DNA of 64,000 nt from Clostridia bacterium (GCA_029256705.1 JAQSXK010000001.1:124001-188000); one strand, 5' to 3'; positions 38,933 to 48,817 are shown, numbered from the stretch's first letter. Made by a program: numbers and translations. Notes: a model not told the origin generated them from the sequence alone.

Positions 38933-40300
38933 TTAAATATATTCAAATAGCTCTACTTCACTTATTATTTTTATGTCTTTACCATTACTGTTTAGTTCCA
39001 TTGCTTTTTTTACTTTAGTACCGTAGTTACCAAAACTCCAATCTTTGCTTCCTTCACCTCCTACAATTAAATAATTTAATGTTGCTGTTACTCCACTGAC
39101 TACTTTTCCACCTAAATTTTCTATTTTATTTGATATTTCTGATTTAGCTCCATGTTCAAAGTTTCCTGTTAAACAAATAGATTTATTACTAAATATTATT
39201 TTTTCCGACGTAGTATTGTTAATACTATTATTTAAAGGATTCAAAAACTTGTCAAATAGATTTAATAATGTTTCACTTTCATTTTCAGCAATAAAATTAT
39301 CTTCTAATGCTTTGTCTATATTTTCGAATAGAATATCAAATGGGTAATTTCCTTTTAATTTTTGATTATCATTCATCCATTTTTTTAGTTCTATAATTTC
39401 TATTGTATTAAGTTTTTTATCACAGCTTATCCCTTCTATTATTCCCATTAAAACTTGTAATGATAAAGTTATCTCATTAAATACATCAGATGATTTATAT
39501 TGTTCTGATATTTGTAATAACTTTATTTTTTCTTCATTTGTTATTATATCATCTTCTAATATTTTTTCTACACAAGGAATTATTTTAATATATGGTTCTG
39601 ATGATCTATACTTGCTATTTTCATTTAACCATTTTTTTATTGATTCTATTTCTAAATCATTTAATACTTTGTCTGCTGTTATACCTTTAATTATCCCATA
39701 AAAAGAATTAATAGACTTTTCTATTATTGGTTTAGTTGCTTTTTTAGCATATGAATTATCAAATGAATATTTACTAATATCATCATCACTAATACAATAT
39801 TCAGATTGTATTCTTTTAAATATTTCATAGCAGGCTTTGGTATCACATCCTGCATTGTGATGATTGATTAAATCTATATTTAAATAACTACATACTGTAT
39901 TCAACTTATAATCTAAAATCTTTTTATATATTTGTCTAGATAAGATACATGTATCAATATAAAAGAATTCTGGAATACTTACAGCATATCTAGATAATGT
40001 TTTACATATAACATTTAAATCAAACCTTACATTATGGCCAACAATTATACCATTAGTAAAATGTATACTTATTTCTTCCCATACTTTATCAAATGTTTTT
40101 GCATGTTTAACAGTTGATTTATTAATACCGTGTAATTTCATATTAAATTCATCAAATATATCTTCTGGATTTACTAAAAATTCATTTTCAAAAATTATAT
40201 TATCATCTACTACTTTAATAATTGCGATAGAGCAAATAGAATCATTATTACTGTTTGGTGTTTCAATATCTATAACTGTATATGTTGAAATATTTTTCAT
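38933..40300 (-). CDS. DEDDh 3'-5' exonuclease (DnaQ-like) + two internal TerB-like repeats + C-terminal BRCT
   Basis: VIDIETPNS, VGHNVRFDLNVI, HHNAGCDTKACYEIF; C-term SICLTGNFEHGAKSEISNKIENLGGKVVSGVTATLNYLIVGGEGS. Confidence 0.88.
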   Translation of the reverse strand: MKNISTYTVIDIETPNSNNDSICSIAIIKVVDDNIIFENEFLVNPEDIFDEFNMKLHGINKSTVKHAKTFDKVWEEISIHFTNGIIVGHNVRFDLNVICKTLSRYAVSIPEFFYIDTCILSRQIYKKILDYKLNTVCSYLNIDLINHHNAGCDTKACYEIFKRIQSEYCISDDDISKYSFDNSYAKKATKPIIEKSINSFYGIIKGITADKVLNDLEIESIKKWLNENSKYRSSEPYIKIIPCVEKILEDDIITNEEKIKLLQISEQYKSSDVFNEITLSLQVLMGIIEGISCDKKLNTIEIIELKKWMNDNQKLKGNYPFDILFENIDKALEDNFIAENESETLLNLFDKFLNPLNNSINNTTSEKIIFSNKSICLTGNFEHGAKSEISNKIENLGGKVVSGVTATLNYLIVGGEGSKDWSFGNYGTKVKKAMELNSNGKDIKIISEVELFEYI

Positions 40301-40416
40301 AATTATTTCTCCTTTAATTTATATATTTTTATAAATTTTTTTGATGACTTTCTAATTTTTCAAGTTCACCCATGAGTATAATATTGTGTCCAAATTATCA
40401 AGAAACTCAAAATTAA

Positions 40417-40451
40417 AAATAACCTATGGTTTTGCCACAGGTTATTTTTCA
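40417..40451 (-). terminator. Rho-independent terminator
   Basis: AAAAATAACCTATGG-tttt-GCCACAGGTTATTTTT. Confidence 0.75.
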
Positions 40452-40571
40452 CTAGTTAGGAGTAGAACGTCTATGTTCTGGTACTTTTGTACCGTCAGCC
40501 TTTTTATAAGGTTTAACAACGACTATTTTTTTCTCTTGCACTCCTCTAGTACTAGTTTTTGTCTTTGCCAT
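40452..40571 (-). CDS. Small basic protein (39 aa)
   Basis: Not in ORF track. MAKTKTSTRGVQEKKIVVVKPYKKADGTKVPEHRRSTPN*; SD agggagga; terminator abuts stop. Confidence 0.7.
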   Translation of the reverse strand: MAKTKTSTRGVQEKKIVVVKPYKKADGTKVPEHRRSTPN

Positions 40572-40662
40572 AAAATATTCCTCCCTATCTTTAAATTAGA
40601 GCAATTGCCCCTGCTTATAGCAATTACTTATTATAATAAGTATAAATTTTATAGCTACTAAT

Positions 40663-40720
40663 ATTATACCATTTTCCTGGACAATATTCTATAGCAAATG
40701 CCGTCTAATTTTGTCGAAAC
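40663..40720 (-). promoter_or_regulatory. Promoter element copy A (26-bp conserved box + TATAAT)
   Basis: GACAATATTCTATAGCAAATGCCGTC at 40680-40705, 11 bp from ATTATA (minus TATAAT) at 40663-40668. Confidence 0.6.
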
Positions 40721-40980
40721 AGCAAAATACACCCTATATTTAATTATAGAGTGTAAATCTGTTGTATATATCCAATAGTAAGTCTTGTTGTTGTCAACTG
40801 CAGTCAATTTGCAGTCATTGCCTCTTAAACTAACCTGTAACCGTTGATACATCTAAGTTTGTCCATCTTGTACTTACTTTTTTTGCAGTTTAGTAATACT
40901 ACTATAAAATCATAAAGATTTTTAACTGAATGTAACTTTACATCCTTTTTTATTCATCCAAAAGTTTATCTATTATAGTA

Positions 40981-41811
40981 TTATTCATAAAATGAACTTG
41001 TATCTACCAATAAATTTTCTAATTCTATATTATACTCATCATTTACAAAAGCTTCTTCCACATTTAATTTCAATTTACATGTTACAGGATAACTACTATT
41101 AATTCTAAGACCGTTATCCATTCTGTTATCATGATCCGAACCATATTGATGGATCACACTCACTTCACCACTTGCATTGAAATAAACGAATTCAGAATCA
41201 ATATTATCTATTTCTAATTCTTCTAAATCAAAAATTACATTTTCATAATGAGTAGCTAATATATCTATTTCATCTATATTTTTATTCATCAGCTCTTCTT
41301 TAATAATATCATTTATAAAGTTTAAATATACATTTCTAAATTCGTTTCTAAATTCATTTATATCATTTATAAACTCAAGAAATATTAGTAATGTTTCTTG
41401 TACTGTATCATTATTTTTTTCACATTTTACTTCGTTTATATGAATATATTTACTCAATTTATTTATAATATTATTTAAACTTTGTGTATATTTATTAATA
41501 TCTATCTTTAATTCATTTTTTATATTTTCGATAGATAAACCTCCACAAATCAAGTACGCCATTCTTTGTTGTCTAGTTATCTTATTAATTGAATTTTCAT
41601 CATAATTAAATTCTTTATACCAAATGCATTTTTTGATTTCTTCATCATTTGAATTTCTATCTAAATATACTCTAATTAATTCCCTTATTCCCATGGCAAA
41701 AAAATTAAAACTTAATTTGTTTGCCGTTTCTGTTACTGCAATCGTTTCTGATAAAATCTTTTGTTCATTTTTATCTAAATTTTTACACAATTCTTCATAT
41801 ATATCATTCAT
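40981..41811 (-). CDS. Hypothetical protein; C-terminus resembles predicted pPIWI-associating nuclease-like region
   Basis: ILATHYENVIFDLEELEIDNIDSEFVYFNASGEVSVIHQYGSDHDNRMDNGLRINSSYPVTCKLKL; family resemblance from memory only. Confidence 0.45.
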   Translation of the reverse strand: MNDIYEELCKNLDKNEQKILSETIAVTETANKLSFNFFAMGIRELIRVYLDRNSNDEEIKKCIWYKEFNYDENSINKITRQQRMAYLICGGLSIENIKNELKIDINKYTQSLNNIINKLSKYIHINEVKCEKNNDTVQETLLIFLEFINDINEFRNEFRNVYLNFINDIIKEELMNKNIDEIDILATHYENVIFDLEELEIDNIDSEFVYFNASGEVSVIHQYGSDHDNRMDNGLRINSSYPVTCKLKLNVEEAFVNDEYNIELENLLVDTSSFYE

Positions 41812-41861
41812 AATATCACCCTTATCTTAAAATTAAATTCAAAGTAAATATTTATATTTTA

Positions 41862-41912
41862 ATTATATCACCTTCATCGACAATATTCCATAGTAAATGC
41901 CGTCGAGTTTTG
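41862..41912 (-). promoter_or_regulatory. Promoter element copy B
   Basis: GACAATATTCCATAGTAAATGCCGTC at 41879-41904, 11 bp from ATTATA at 41862-41867; same spacing as copy A. Confidence 0.6.
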
Positions 41913-42060
41913 TCAAAATAATAAAAACACCCTATAATTTTTGTTATAGAGTGTACTTTGTATTTAATATATTACAGACATAGACATATATTATAGTCTG
42001 TTGCCAATTAGCATTCATTACCTTGCAGCTATCTCTTCCAACATTTAATCACTTTTTTGT

Positions 42061-42351
42061 TTACATGTTTCCAAATCCTCCAAACATAGGTATATTAGGT
42101 CTTTCAACTATTGTGACAAATTTTATAGAATATAAATCACATAAAAGTAAGCCATTAACATCGATAGGTCGTAAAATAATATAACTAACTCCTACGCTAA
42201 CTAATACTCCTATTCTATCAGTAGTTGAACCACCAATTAAAAACTCTACTTTTACTAGTTTACCTATTTGTGTCTTCAAATACCCAGCAATATATAGCGT
42301 ACTTGATATTGGCTCCGGTATTACCTCATTAGTTCCATTTTCATTTCCCAT
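42061..42351 (-). CDS. GerQ-like spore coat protein
   Basis: LKTQIGKLVKVEFLIGGSTTDRIGVLVSVGVSYIILRPIDVNGLLLCDLYSIKFVTIVE; adjacent to CwlJ-like hydrolase. Confidence 0.6.
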   Translation of the reverse strand: MGNENGTNEVIPEPISSTLYIAGYLKTQIGKLVKVEFLIGGSTTDRIGVLVSVGVSYIILRPIDVNGLLLCDLYSIKFVTIVERPNIPMFGGFGNM

Positions 42352-42371
42352 ATAATATCCTCCTTTATAAT

Positions 42372-42812
42372 CTATGTTGTTTTATATTTAGGTGTAGGCG
42401 AGTAAAAACAATGTTGAGTAACTGTAGTAAAATATTTTCCAGATTTATTAGTTGGAAAATAATTAATACATTCAAATTGTGGGTTTAAAAACCATAAAGA
42501 ATTAGATATTCCAAAGAATTTACCTCCACCAAGTGCCCAATCAGCAATCTCATAATGTATTTTATCAGGAGGTGTAGTATAAATATTTCTGGTTGTGGGT
42601 TTTCCTCCTATTGTTGTGAAAGAACAATGAAATTGATTGGGTTGCAACATTATTGTTCTAATATTTCCTTGCCCAACACGTTGATATTCACCATATGGAG
42701 CATTAACCCTATTCATTATTGTAGTAGCTACTGCTCTCATTCCGTTTTCGCCTTCACCTTCGGCTTCACATTTTATTATTCGAGCCAAAATTTCTCTATT
42801 GTCAAATGGCAT
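42372..42812 (-). CDS. CwlJ/SleB-like cell wall hydrolase
   Basis: LARIIKCEAEGEGENGMRAVATTIMNRV...QPNQFHC...GISNSLWFLNP. Confidence 0.88.
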   Translation of the reverse strand: MPFDNREILARIIKCEAEGEGENGMRAVATTIMNRVNAPYGEYQRVGQGNIRTIMLQPNQFHCSFTTIGGKPTTRNIYTTPPDKIHYEIADWALGGGKFFGISNSLWFLNPQFECINYFPTNKSGKYFTTVTQHCFYSPTPKYKTT

Positions 42813-42968
42813 AAATACCTCCTGATATAGTTAATATATTTTATTAATTAATGTAAAAAATATGCAAGTACAAATAAAAAACTATTATTTAAGATTTCAT
42901 TTTATTTAAATAGCAATAATTATATGAAGTATATATATAATTACTTTTGTTTATAATTCCATTATAGA

Positions 42969-43006
42969 ATAAAAAGTAAGAACTATTAAATAGTTCTTAC
43001 TTTTTA
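42969..43006. terminator. Perfect hairpin terminator
   Basis: AAAAAGTAAGAACTATT-aa-ATAGTTCTTACTTTTTATT. Confidence 0.7.
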
Positions 43007-43321
43007 TTTGGTGACAGGTCCCAGATTTTCACTGAGAGGCTTTGAATTTATCTAAACCTTATCTTTGTATGTGTTTTGGGTATACAAATACCCATTCCCT
43101 ATCATATATTACCAAAGCCCACTGTTATACCCCTTTTAACCATATTTTTTACCTCCAATAAACAAAATTCTATACTAAGTGAGAACAAAGTCTCATATAA
43201 AACATTAATTAGTGAAGGGAACATATGAATTAGTATACCTAAAACGACAAAGACAAGTATAGATAACAATATTATTGTTACGAATTAATTTTACCATATA
43301 TTTTTTAATATTACAATACTA

Positions 43322-43984
43322 TCATATATGAAACTTTCTTCTAAGTTCTTTTTTACACTTTCTATTACTAAAAAGTAGTATTGTGTTTATCATTATTATG
43401 CTTAATATAAAACATATTACTGATGGCCATGTTACAGTTATTACTTTGAGTAATATAAATACTATTTGTATTATTCCTATTACAGATGTTCCAAGTAAAT
43501 AGGTTATATAATCGTTAGCTTTGTATTTTAGTATTAATGATACTATAAACATTTCTGCTATTGCTCCTATACATAGTGCTGGTAGTACATATGTTATTGA
43601 CCAAAGTTTAAAACCTGTTAAATAATCATAGACAATTGCACATGTAGATAACATTAATACTTGATTAAATATTATTGCATTAGGATTGTTTCTTTTATTT
43701 ATAGATGATATTAAGTTAAACCAGAAAAAGAATATTCCTACTAATACTAGTAAAGACCAATTTAATGTATTACTTAATATATAATTTATTATTGCACATG
43801 TAGAAAAAGCAAGTATTGATGCGAATGTTAATATTTTAAATACTATATTTTGTTCTTCATATATTGATGGTATAACAGGAAAAACATTTGGCGTACTATA
43901 TCCAACATTTAGTTCATTTTTACATAATGGACAGATTTGATTATTACCTGTAACGTTTAATTTACAACTTTTACAATATCTCAT
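43322..43984 (-). CDS. DUF6320-like zinc-ribbon membrane protein
   Basis: CKSCKLNVTGNNQICPLCKNEL then ~6 TM; overlaps acetyltransferase gene. Confidence 0.7.
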   Translation of the reverse strand: MRYCKSCKLNVTGNNQICPLCKNELNVGYSTPNVFPVIPSIYEEQNIVFKILTFASILAFSTCAIINYILSNTLNWSLLVLVGIFFFWFNLISSINKRNNPNAIIFNQVLMLSTCAIVYDYLTGFKLWSITYVLPALCIGAIAEMFIVSLILKYKANDYITYLLGTSVIGIIQIVFILLKVITVTWPSVICFILSIIMINTILLFSNRKCKKELRRKFHI

Positions 43985-45246
43985 AATTCATCTACCTCGT
44001 CTGTCTGATTTGTATTTACAACTATATCTATACCCATATAACTTAAATTTCTAAAGAAATTCTTTTCAATTTCTGAGTTTATATAACGAGATGTAAAACC
44101 TATTGTAGTTTTATCGTTATATGAGCACACACAAACTTGAATTTCTTCTGTTCCAGAAAAGAACGAAAACATTTCTATATACTTTTGAACTTCTTTTGGC
44201 ATATTTATTATTCCTATATTAGATAAAGATGTAGTACATTTTTTCATCTCAATGTTATATATAATTTTTAGTAATATGTTTTTTAAAAATAGCGGTATAA
44301 CACGTATTAATAGGTTGTTTTCTATCATTACATAACTATTAAATTTTTCAGATAAAGATTCTTTAGTTAAATTTTCTTTAAACTGTTTATTTGTATCTTC
44401 TATTATTGTTTTTAACTGTGTACTTTCTTTTTCAAATTTATATTTTACATTCATTGTTACAAAGAAATTTCTAATAGTACTGGATTTAAAATATTTTCTT
44501 AAATTTATTGGAATTGTTATACTTACAGGCCTTTTTTTATCTTTCATTCTCATTGTTTCGTCTATAGATTTTAGTAATATAGATGTTAAAAAAACTGTTA
44601 AAGTTGTATTATATTCATGAGATAATTTAAGTAAATCATCAGTCGAAGTAACACCTTCTATTACTTTTATTCTGTTTTCACTAAATTTAAAACTTTTAAT
44701 TTTATATGCTTTATCTTCTTTTTTGAAAATTTGACTTTTCTCACGTTTATAATATTTTTTAAAACTATCGTCTTCTTTTTCTTGAAGTGAAGAAATATCG
44801 TCTAATTTAATATCATTACCTAAATCATATTTTAGTGTTAAATAATTTAAAACTAATGACATTAGAAATTGTGATGCTCCTACACCATCGGCTAAGGCGT
44901 GGTAAACTTCTAAATTAATTCTCTTTTTAAAATATGTAACATTAAATAATAAATTTTTATTACTATATTTATTTATTGAATAACATACTGATTCATTTTC
45001 TTCTTTTACTATAGGTACAATACTACTAGTTTCAAGGTAACACCAAAACAGTCCATTTTTTAAAACTGAAGAAAATATAGGATAGGATTTAATTGTTTTA
45101 TCTAATGCTTTTTGTAATATATCTTTTTCTATATCTTCTGTTAAAGAACATACACAGCGAAAAACTTTTGAATCTTTCTTATTACTAGTTGAAGGAAAAA
45201 CTTTAGCAGCATTATCTAAAGCATACCATGTATCATTATTTTTCAA
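43981..45246 (-). CDS. Condensation/alcohol acetyltransferase-like protein
   Basis: HxxxDG motif YHALADGVGASQF; TIPINLRKYF. Confidence 0.75.
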   Translation of the reverse strand: MKNNDTWYALDNAAKVFPSTSNKKDSKVFRCVCSLTEDIEKDILQKALDKTIKSYPIFSSVLKNGLFWCYLETSSIVPIVKEENESVCYSINKYSNKNLLFNVTYFKKRINLEVYHALADGVGASQFLMSLVLNYLTLKYDLGNDIKLDDISSLQEKEDDSFKKYYKREKSQIFKKEDKAYKIKSFKFSENRIKVIEGVTSTDDLLKLSHEYNTTLTVFLTSILLKSIDETMRMKDKKRPVSITIPINLRKYFKSSTIRNFFVTMNVKYKFEKESTQLKTIIEDTNKQFKENLTKESLSEKFNSYVMIENNLLIRVIPLFLKNILLKIIYNIEMKKCTTSLSNIGIINMPKEVQKYIEMFSFFSGTEEIQVCVCSYNDKTTIGFTSRYINSEIEKNFFRNLSYMGIDIVVNTNQTDEVDEL

Positions 45247-45476
45247 ATTATCACCTCATATATAATTAAGTCTATATGTCTATATATTTTATTTTATAAC
45301 TTCTTATTTATTTTTTTCATAGCAATATTATACAATATTTTTACCTTTAACTCAATTAAACTTTTAAAAAAACTGTTCAAATATGTTTAATTAGCAGTTA
45401 ATTAATAAATTATTGCAAAAAATATAACTATTAAGTTTTTATGCTTAACAGTTATGTTTTTAAAATATTATTATAT

Positions 45477-46539
45477 TTAATCGTATATCTGTACATTTGA
45501 TTCAAAAAAATCTAGTGATCTTTTATATTCTTTAGAACCTTCAACTTTTTGAACTTTCGATCTATTTTGATATAGCAATCTAGCTATAGGGTAAACATCT
45601 ATCCAAATTTGGTTTATACCTTCTTTTTGAGATTCATCAAATATTAATTGCATACCAAAATGTAGATGACTTTTCTCTATGTTATTAACATTTTCCTCAG
45701 TACTATATCCAGTTTTTCCTAAATATCCAATAACATCACCAGCTTTTACTATATCACCTTTTTTTAAATCTTTAACATATGGGTAATCTTTTCTTAAATG
45801 TGCGTAATAATAATATCTTTTTTTATCAAAACTTCTTATTCCTATTCTCCAGCCACCATATCTATTCCATCCTAATTCTTCAACTACTCCAGATTCAACA
45901 GCTATAATTGGTGTACCAATATTTCCAAACATATCGTGTCCTAAATGTTTTCTTTTATATCCAAAATCTCTTCCGAGAACCAAAGTCATCATAATCGTTA
46001 TAATAGTATCCCATTGCTATAGGTGAAAATACTTTTAATCCGTATTTTTCTTGCCACTGTATATTACCTTGTTTATCTGAAACCTGTATTCTATAGTTAC
46101 CCACAAATTCAGCAAGTACGGCTGTATATGCCTCTAAATAATAACTATAAAATTTCATATCTTTTGTTATATCCTCCATTTTTTCTCCAGCTTCAAGTCT
46201 TTTTATAAGTGCATTCATATCACTTTCTTTATATTTTGTAAAAATCCCACCGTATTTTGCCCCAAGATATGATAATATTTCTATCCAGTTATATTTATAT
46301 CCATCTTTATTATGAGATGAAATATCTAAATCCATAGCTTTTTTTAAAGCTGGATAAGTAACGTTAAAACTTACCCATTTAATATATTTTTTACCATTTA
46401 CATCTTCTACTACAGCAATACTTTGATTTGAGTTAATACTCATAAATATGCCAAAAGCAGATAATAATATTATTACTAAACATATACCAGCACATATTAT
46501 TTTTTTAAAATTTAAAAAAAGTAAAAACAATAAAAACAC
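45477..46539 (-). pseudogene. M23 family metallopeptidase split by a frameshift
   Basis: Frame 1 ends ...MGYYYNDYDDFGS-RKRFWI*, frame 2 continues GRDFGYKRKHLGHDMFGNIGTPIIAVESGVV...KSHLHFGMQ; one extra base near 45975 explains both ORFs. Confidence 0.75.
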
Positions 46540-46732
46540 ATCCCATTTTACATAGTATAAGTTCTGAAATATTATAGACTCACCTATACTATAACAATAT
46601 ACTATATATATTATTTTTATATTACAAAATATAAGTTTAGATTACTTATAAATTTTACTGATTTATATATAATTAATTTACACAAATATAAAAAATATAA
46701 CAGCTAAGTTTTTTTACTTAGCTGTTATATTT

Positions 46733-47677
46733 TTAATTTTTAATTTTATGTTTATTCGTCCAATCCGTAAAAATTTCTCCGTTTGGCATAATAGAAAGGT
46801 CATATGTATATCTTTTTGAATTTCTCCATTTTTTAACTGTTTCTGCTCTAGTTTGATGATAACTTTTAAACCCTACTCTTATATCCCCTTTAGTGTAAGT
46901 TTTTATATCATAACCTGCAGTATAACATACCGATATACCAACATCATATCCTTTTGAAATTAATGCTTTCTCACAATCTGAGAACACATTAGAATCGATT
47001 TGATACTCGTTCCAATATTCTGGAGATGTAACATCTTTTTGTAAATCATTAAATAGAAATTTTTGTATTCTAAGCCTTTTTCCCCATTCAATAAACTTTA
47101 ATATTTCTTTTGCATTATCAATATACCCTTTAAAACATGTAGTTGCAAATTCCATTTTAGATTTTAATGTTCGGCATAGCTCTTCTTTAATATCCCGCGT
47201 AGTGAGTAAATTAGAATTTCCAAATATCTCAGCGTTTTTAGAATCATCATAGTGATGTCTACTTAGCATTATTCCAGATAAATTTCTGCAAAGTTTACAA
47301 CTTTCAACTTCATGAAAAAAAAGCTTCCGTGAACCATTAGTAATTATATATGAATTTATATCATAATCCAATATTCTAGGATCTGTTATAATATCATATA
47401 GTTTATCTGCATATAAAAGTGGTTCACCGCCACCAAATACTATAGTATGAATATAGGGCGAATATTTCTTAATTGTTTTGCAAAGTTGTCCATAATTATC
47501 TTGCATAATATCCTGACTAAACTGCTGGTTTCTGCAAAATTTACAATTGCTATTGCAGTTTGATCCAAATGTAACATATGCATGGACTCTTTTGGTTCTA
47601 TTTAAGTTATCTCTAGTAAATCGTTTAAATTTGGGTTTTCCAAACCGTATCAATTTCATACTTGGTGAAAAAAACAT
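46733..47677 (-). CDS. Radical SAM protein
   Basis: CNSNCKFC cluster motif, GGGEPLL, SIMPNGEIFTDW. Confidence 0.88.
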   Translation of the reverse strand: MFFSPSMKLIRFGKPKFKRFTRDNLNRTKRVHAYVTFGSNCNSNCKFCRNQQFSQDIMQDNYGQLCKTIKKYSPYIHTIVFGGGEPLLYADKLYDIITDPRILDYDINSYIITNGSRKLFFHEVESCKLCRNLSGIMLSRHHYDDSKNAEIFGNSNLLTTRDIKEELCRTLKSKMEFATTCFKGYIDNAKEILKFIEWGKRLRIQKFLFNDLQKDVTSPEYWNEYQIDSNVFSDCEKALISKGYDVGISVCYTAGYDIKTYTKGDIRVGFKSYHQTRAETVKKWRNSKRYTYDLSIMPNGEIFTDWTNKHKIKN

Positions 47678-47752
47678 AAATACCCCTCCATCACTTTAAT
47701 TTTATTAGATAATTACCTAATAATAATATGAAAAATAGCTTAAATATTTTAC

Positions 47753-47770
47753 CATAATTTCGAAATTATG
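47753..47770. promoter_or_regulatory. 18-bp perfect palindrome in promoter of radical SAM gene
   Basis: CATAATTTCGAAATTATG between TTGACA and TAAAAT (17-bp spacer, minus strand). Confidence 0.6.
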
Positions 47771-47831
47771 TCAACTGTTTTTATCAAATTCGACAAAACA
47801 ACACTTAAATTTACTAATAATACAAATATAT

Positions 47832-48785
47832 TTAATATGCAGTTGTCCTTGTTCTATGGTATGGCCTCTTTATATTATTCTTATCTTGACCTTGCATCCA
47901 TATGTAATCATTTATTGTTATTGCATCATATTTATTTTGTAATTTATTTTTTATTTCATTTACTACTGTTATCATTGTAGAACGTATCTCTATTTCATAT
48001 GCACTTTCTTTTTCTATTTGTACTGTGTTATCTATTAATTTAGTCAGTTCATCATCATACTCAACCATATCTAAATCTCTTAATACTTGTGGTATTTTAT
48101 AATCTGCACAACCAATTAAATTACTAAAATTCACTTTTATATTTTGTTTATCTTGTTTTATATGCAATATATCTGATACTAATAATTGTGCTCTTTTATA
48201 ATAATAAACTTTTTTATTTTTGTAGTTAGATATATCTTCAAATGAATCAAAATTATCTATTATTAAGTTAAATAATTCTATATCTTTATTAATATTTTTT
48301 ATATATTCATAGAAGTTTGAGTTCATTTTTTCATTTACTGTTTTACTTACTTCAACTATAATTTTATATCTTTCTTTAATTAATGGGATTTCTATATTAC
48401 CTTTTAATATCCTCTCAAATTCTTCATAAGGCATTAAACTTAAATTCTTAAATTTCAGAAATTTATTGTTTGTTTTCATTTCCTTAGCAAATGCGCATAT
48501 TAATCCAAAAGCACCATCATATTTTTTGCTTTCATATTCTACTTCCCACTTTGGCTCTCCCCAATAGCAAAAACCTATTGCATGATATATTAGTAGGAAA
48601 TTTATTAATTCTTCTACACTAAGATTATTGATTCCAAATGGTAAGTTATTAAGCCAATGAATACTATTTTGAATATTTAATTCATTTGTAAATTTATCTA
48701 ACTTATCTAAATTGATTTTAACATGATCTGAATTTTCCACTACATATTTATGACTATCTAAGTATTGGCTAAATATATTTTCCAT
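47832..48785 (-). CDS. Queuosine salvage protein, DUF2419/Qng1 family
   Basis: AIGFCYWGEPKWEVEY, YYYKRAQLLVSDIL, LIGCADYKIPQVLRDL, EIEIRSTMITVVNEIK, DYIWMQGQ...RPYHRTRTTAY. Confidence 0.85.
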   Translation of the reverse strand: MENIFSQYLDSHKYVVENSDHVKINLDKLDKFTNELNIQNSIHWLNNLPFGINNLSVEELINFLLIYHAIGFCYWGEPKWEVEYESKKYDGAFGLICAFAKEMKTNNKFLKFKNLSLMPYEEFERILKGNIEIPLIKERYKIIVEVSKTVNEKMNSNFYEYIKNINKDIELFNLIIDNFDSFEDISNYKNKKVYYYKRAQLLVSDILHIKQDKQNIKVNFSNLIGCADYKIPQVLRDLDMVEYDDELTKLIDNTVQIEKESAYEIEIRSTMITVVNEIKNKLQNKYDAITINDYIWMQGQDKNNIKRPYHRTRTTAY

Positions 48786-48817
48786 ATTAAACACCCTTCT
48801 GTTACTTGTATTTTATT

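Noticed and set aside
40386-40661. Plus-strand 91-aa ORF
   Set aside because: Overlaps a better supported minus-strand small gene with SD and terminator (40452-40571).
40664-40852. Minus-strand 62-aa ORF
   Set aside because: Covers the repeated promoter element and hairpin shared with 41862-42000; likely non-coding.
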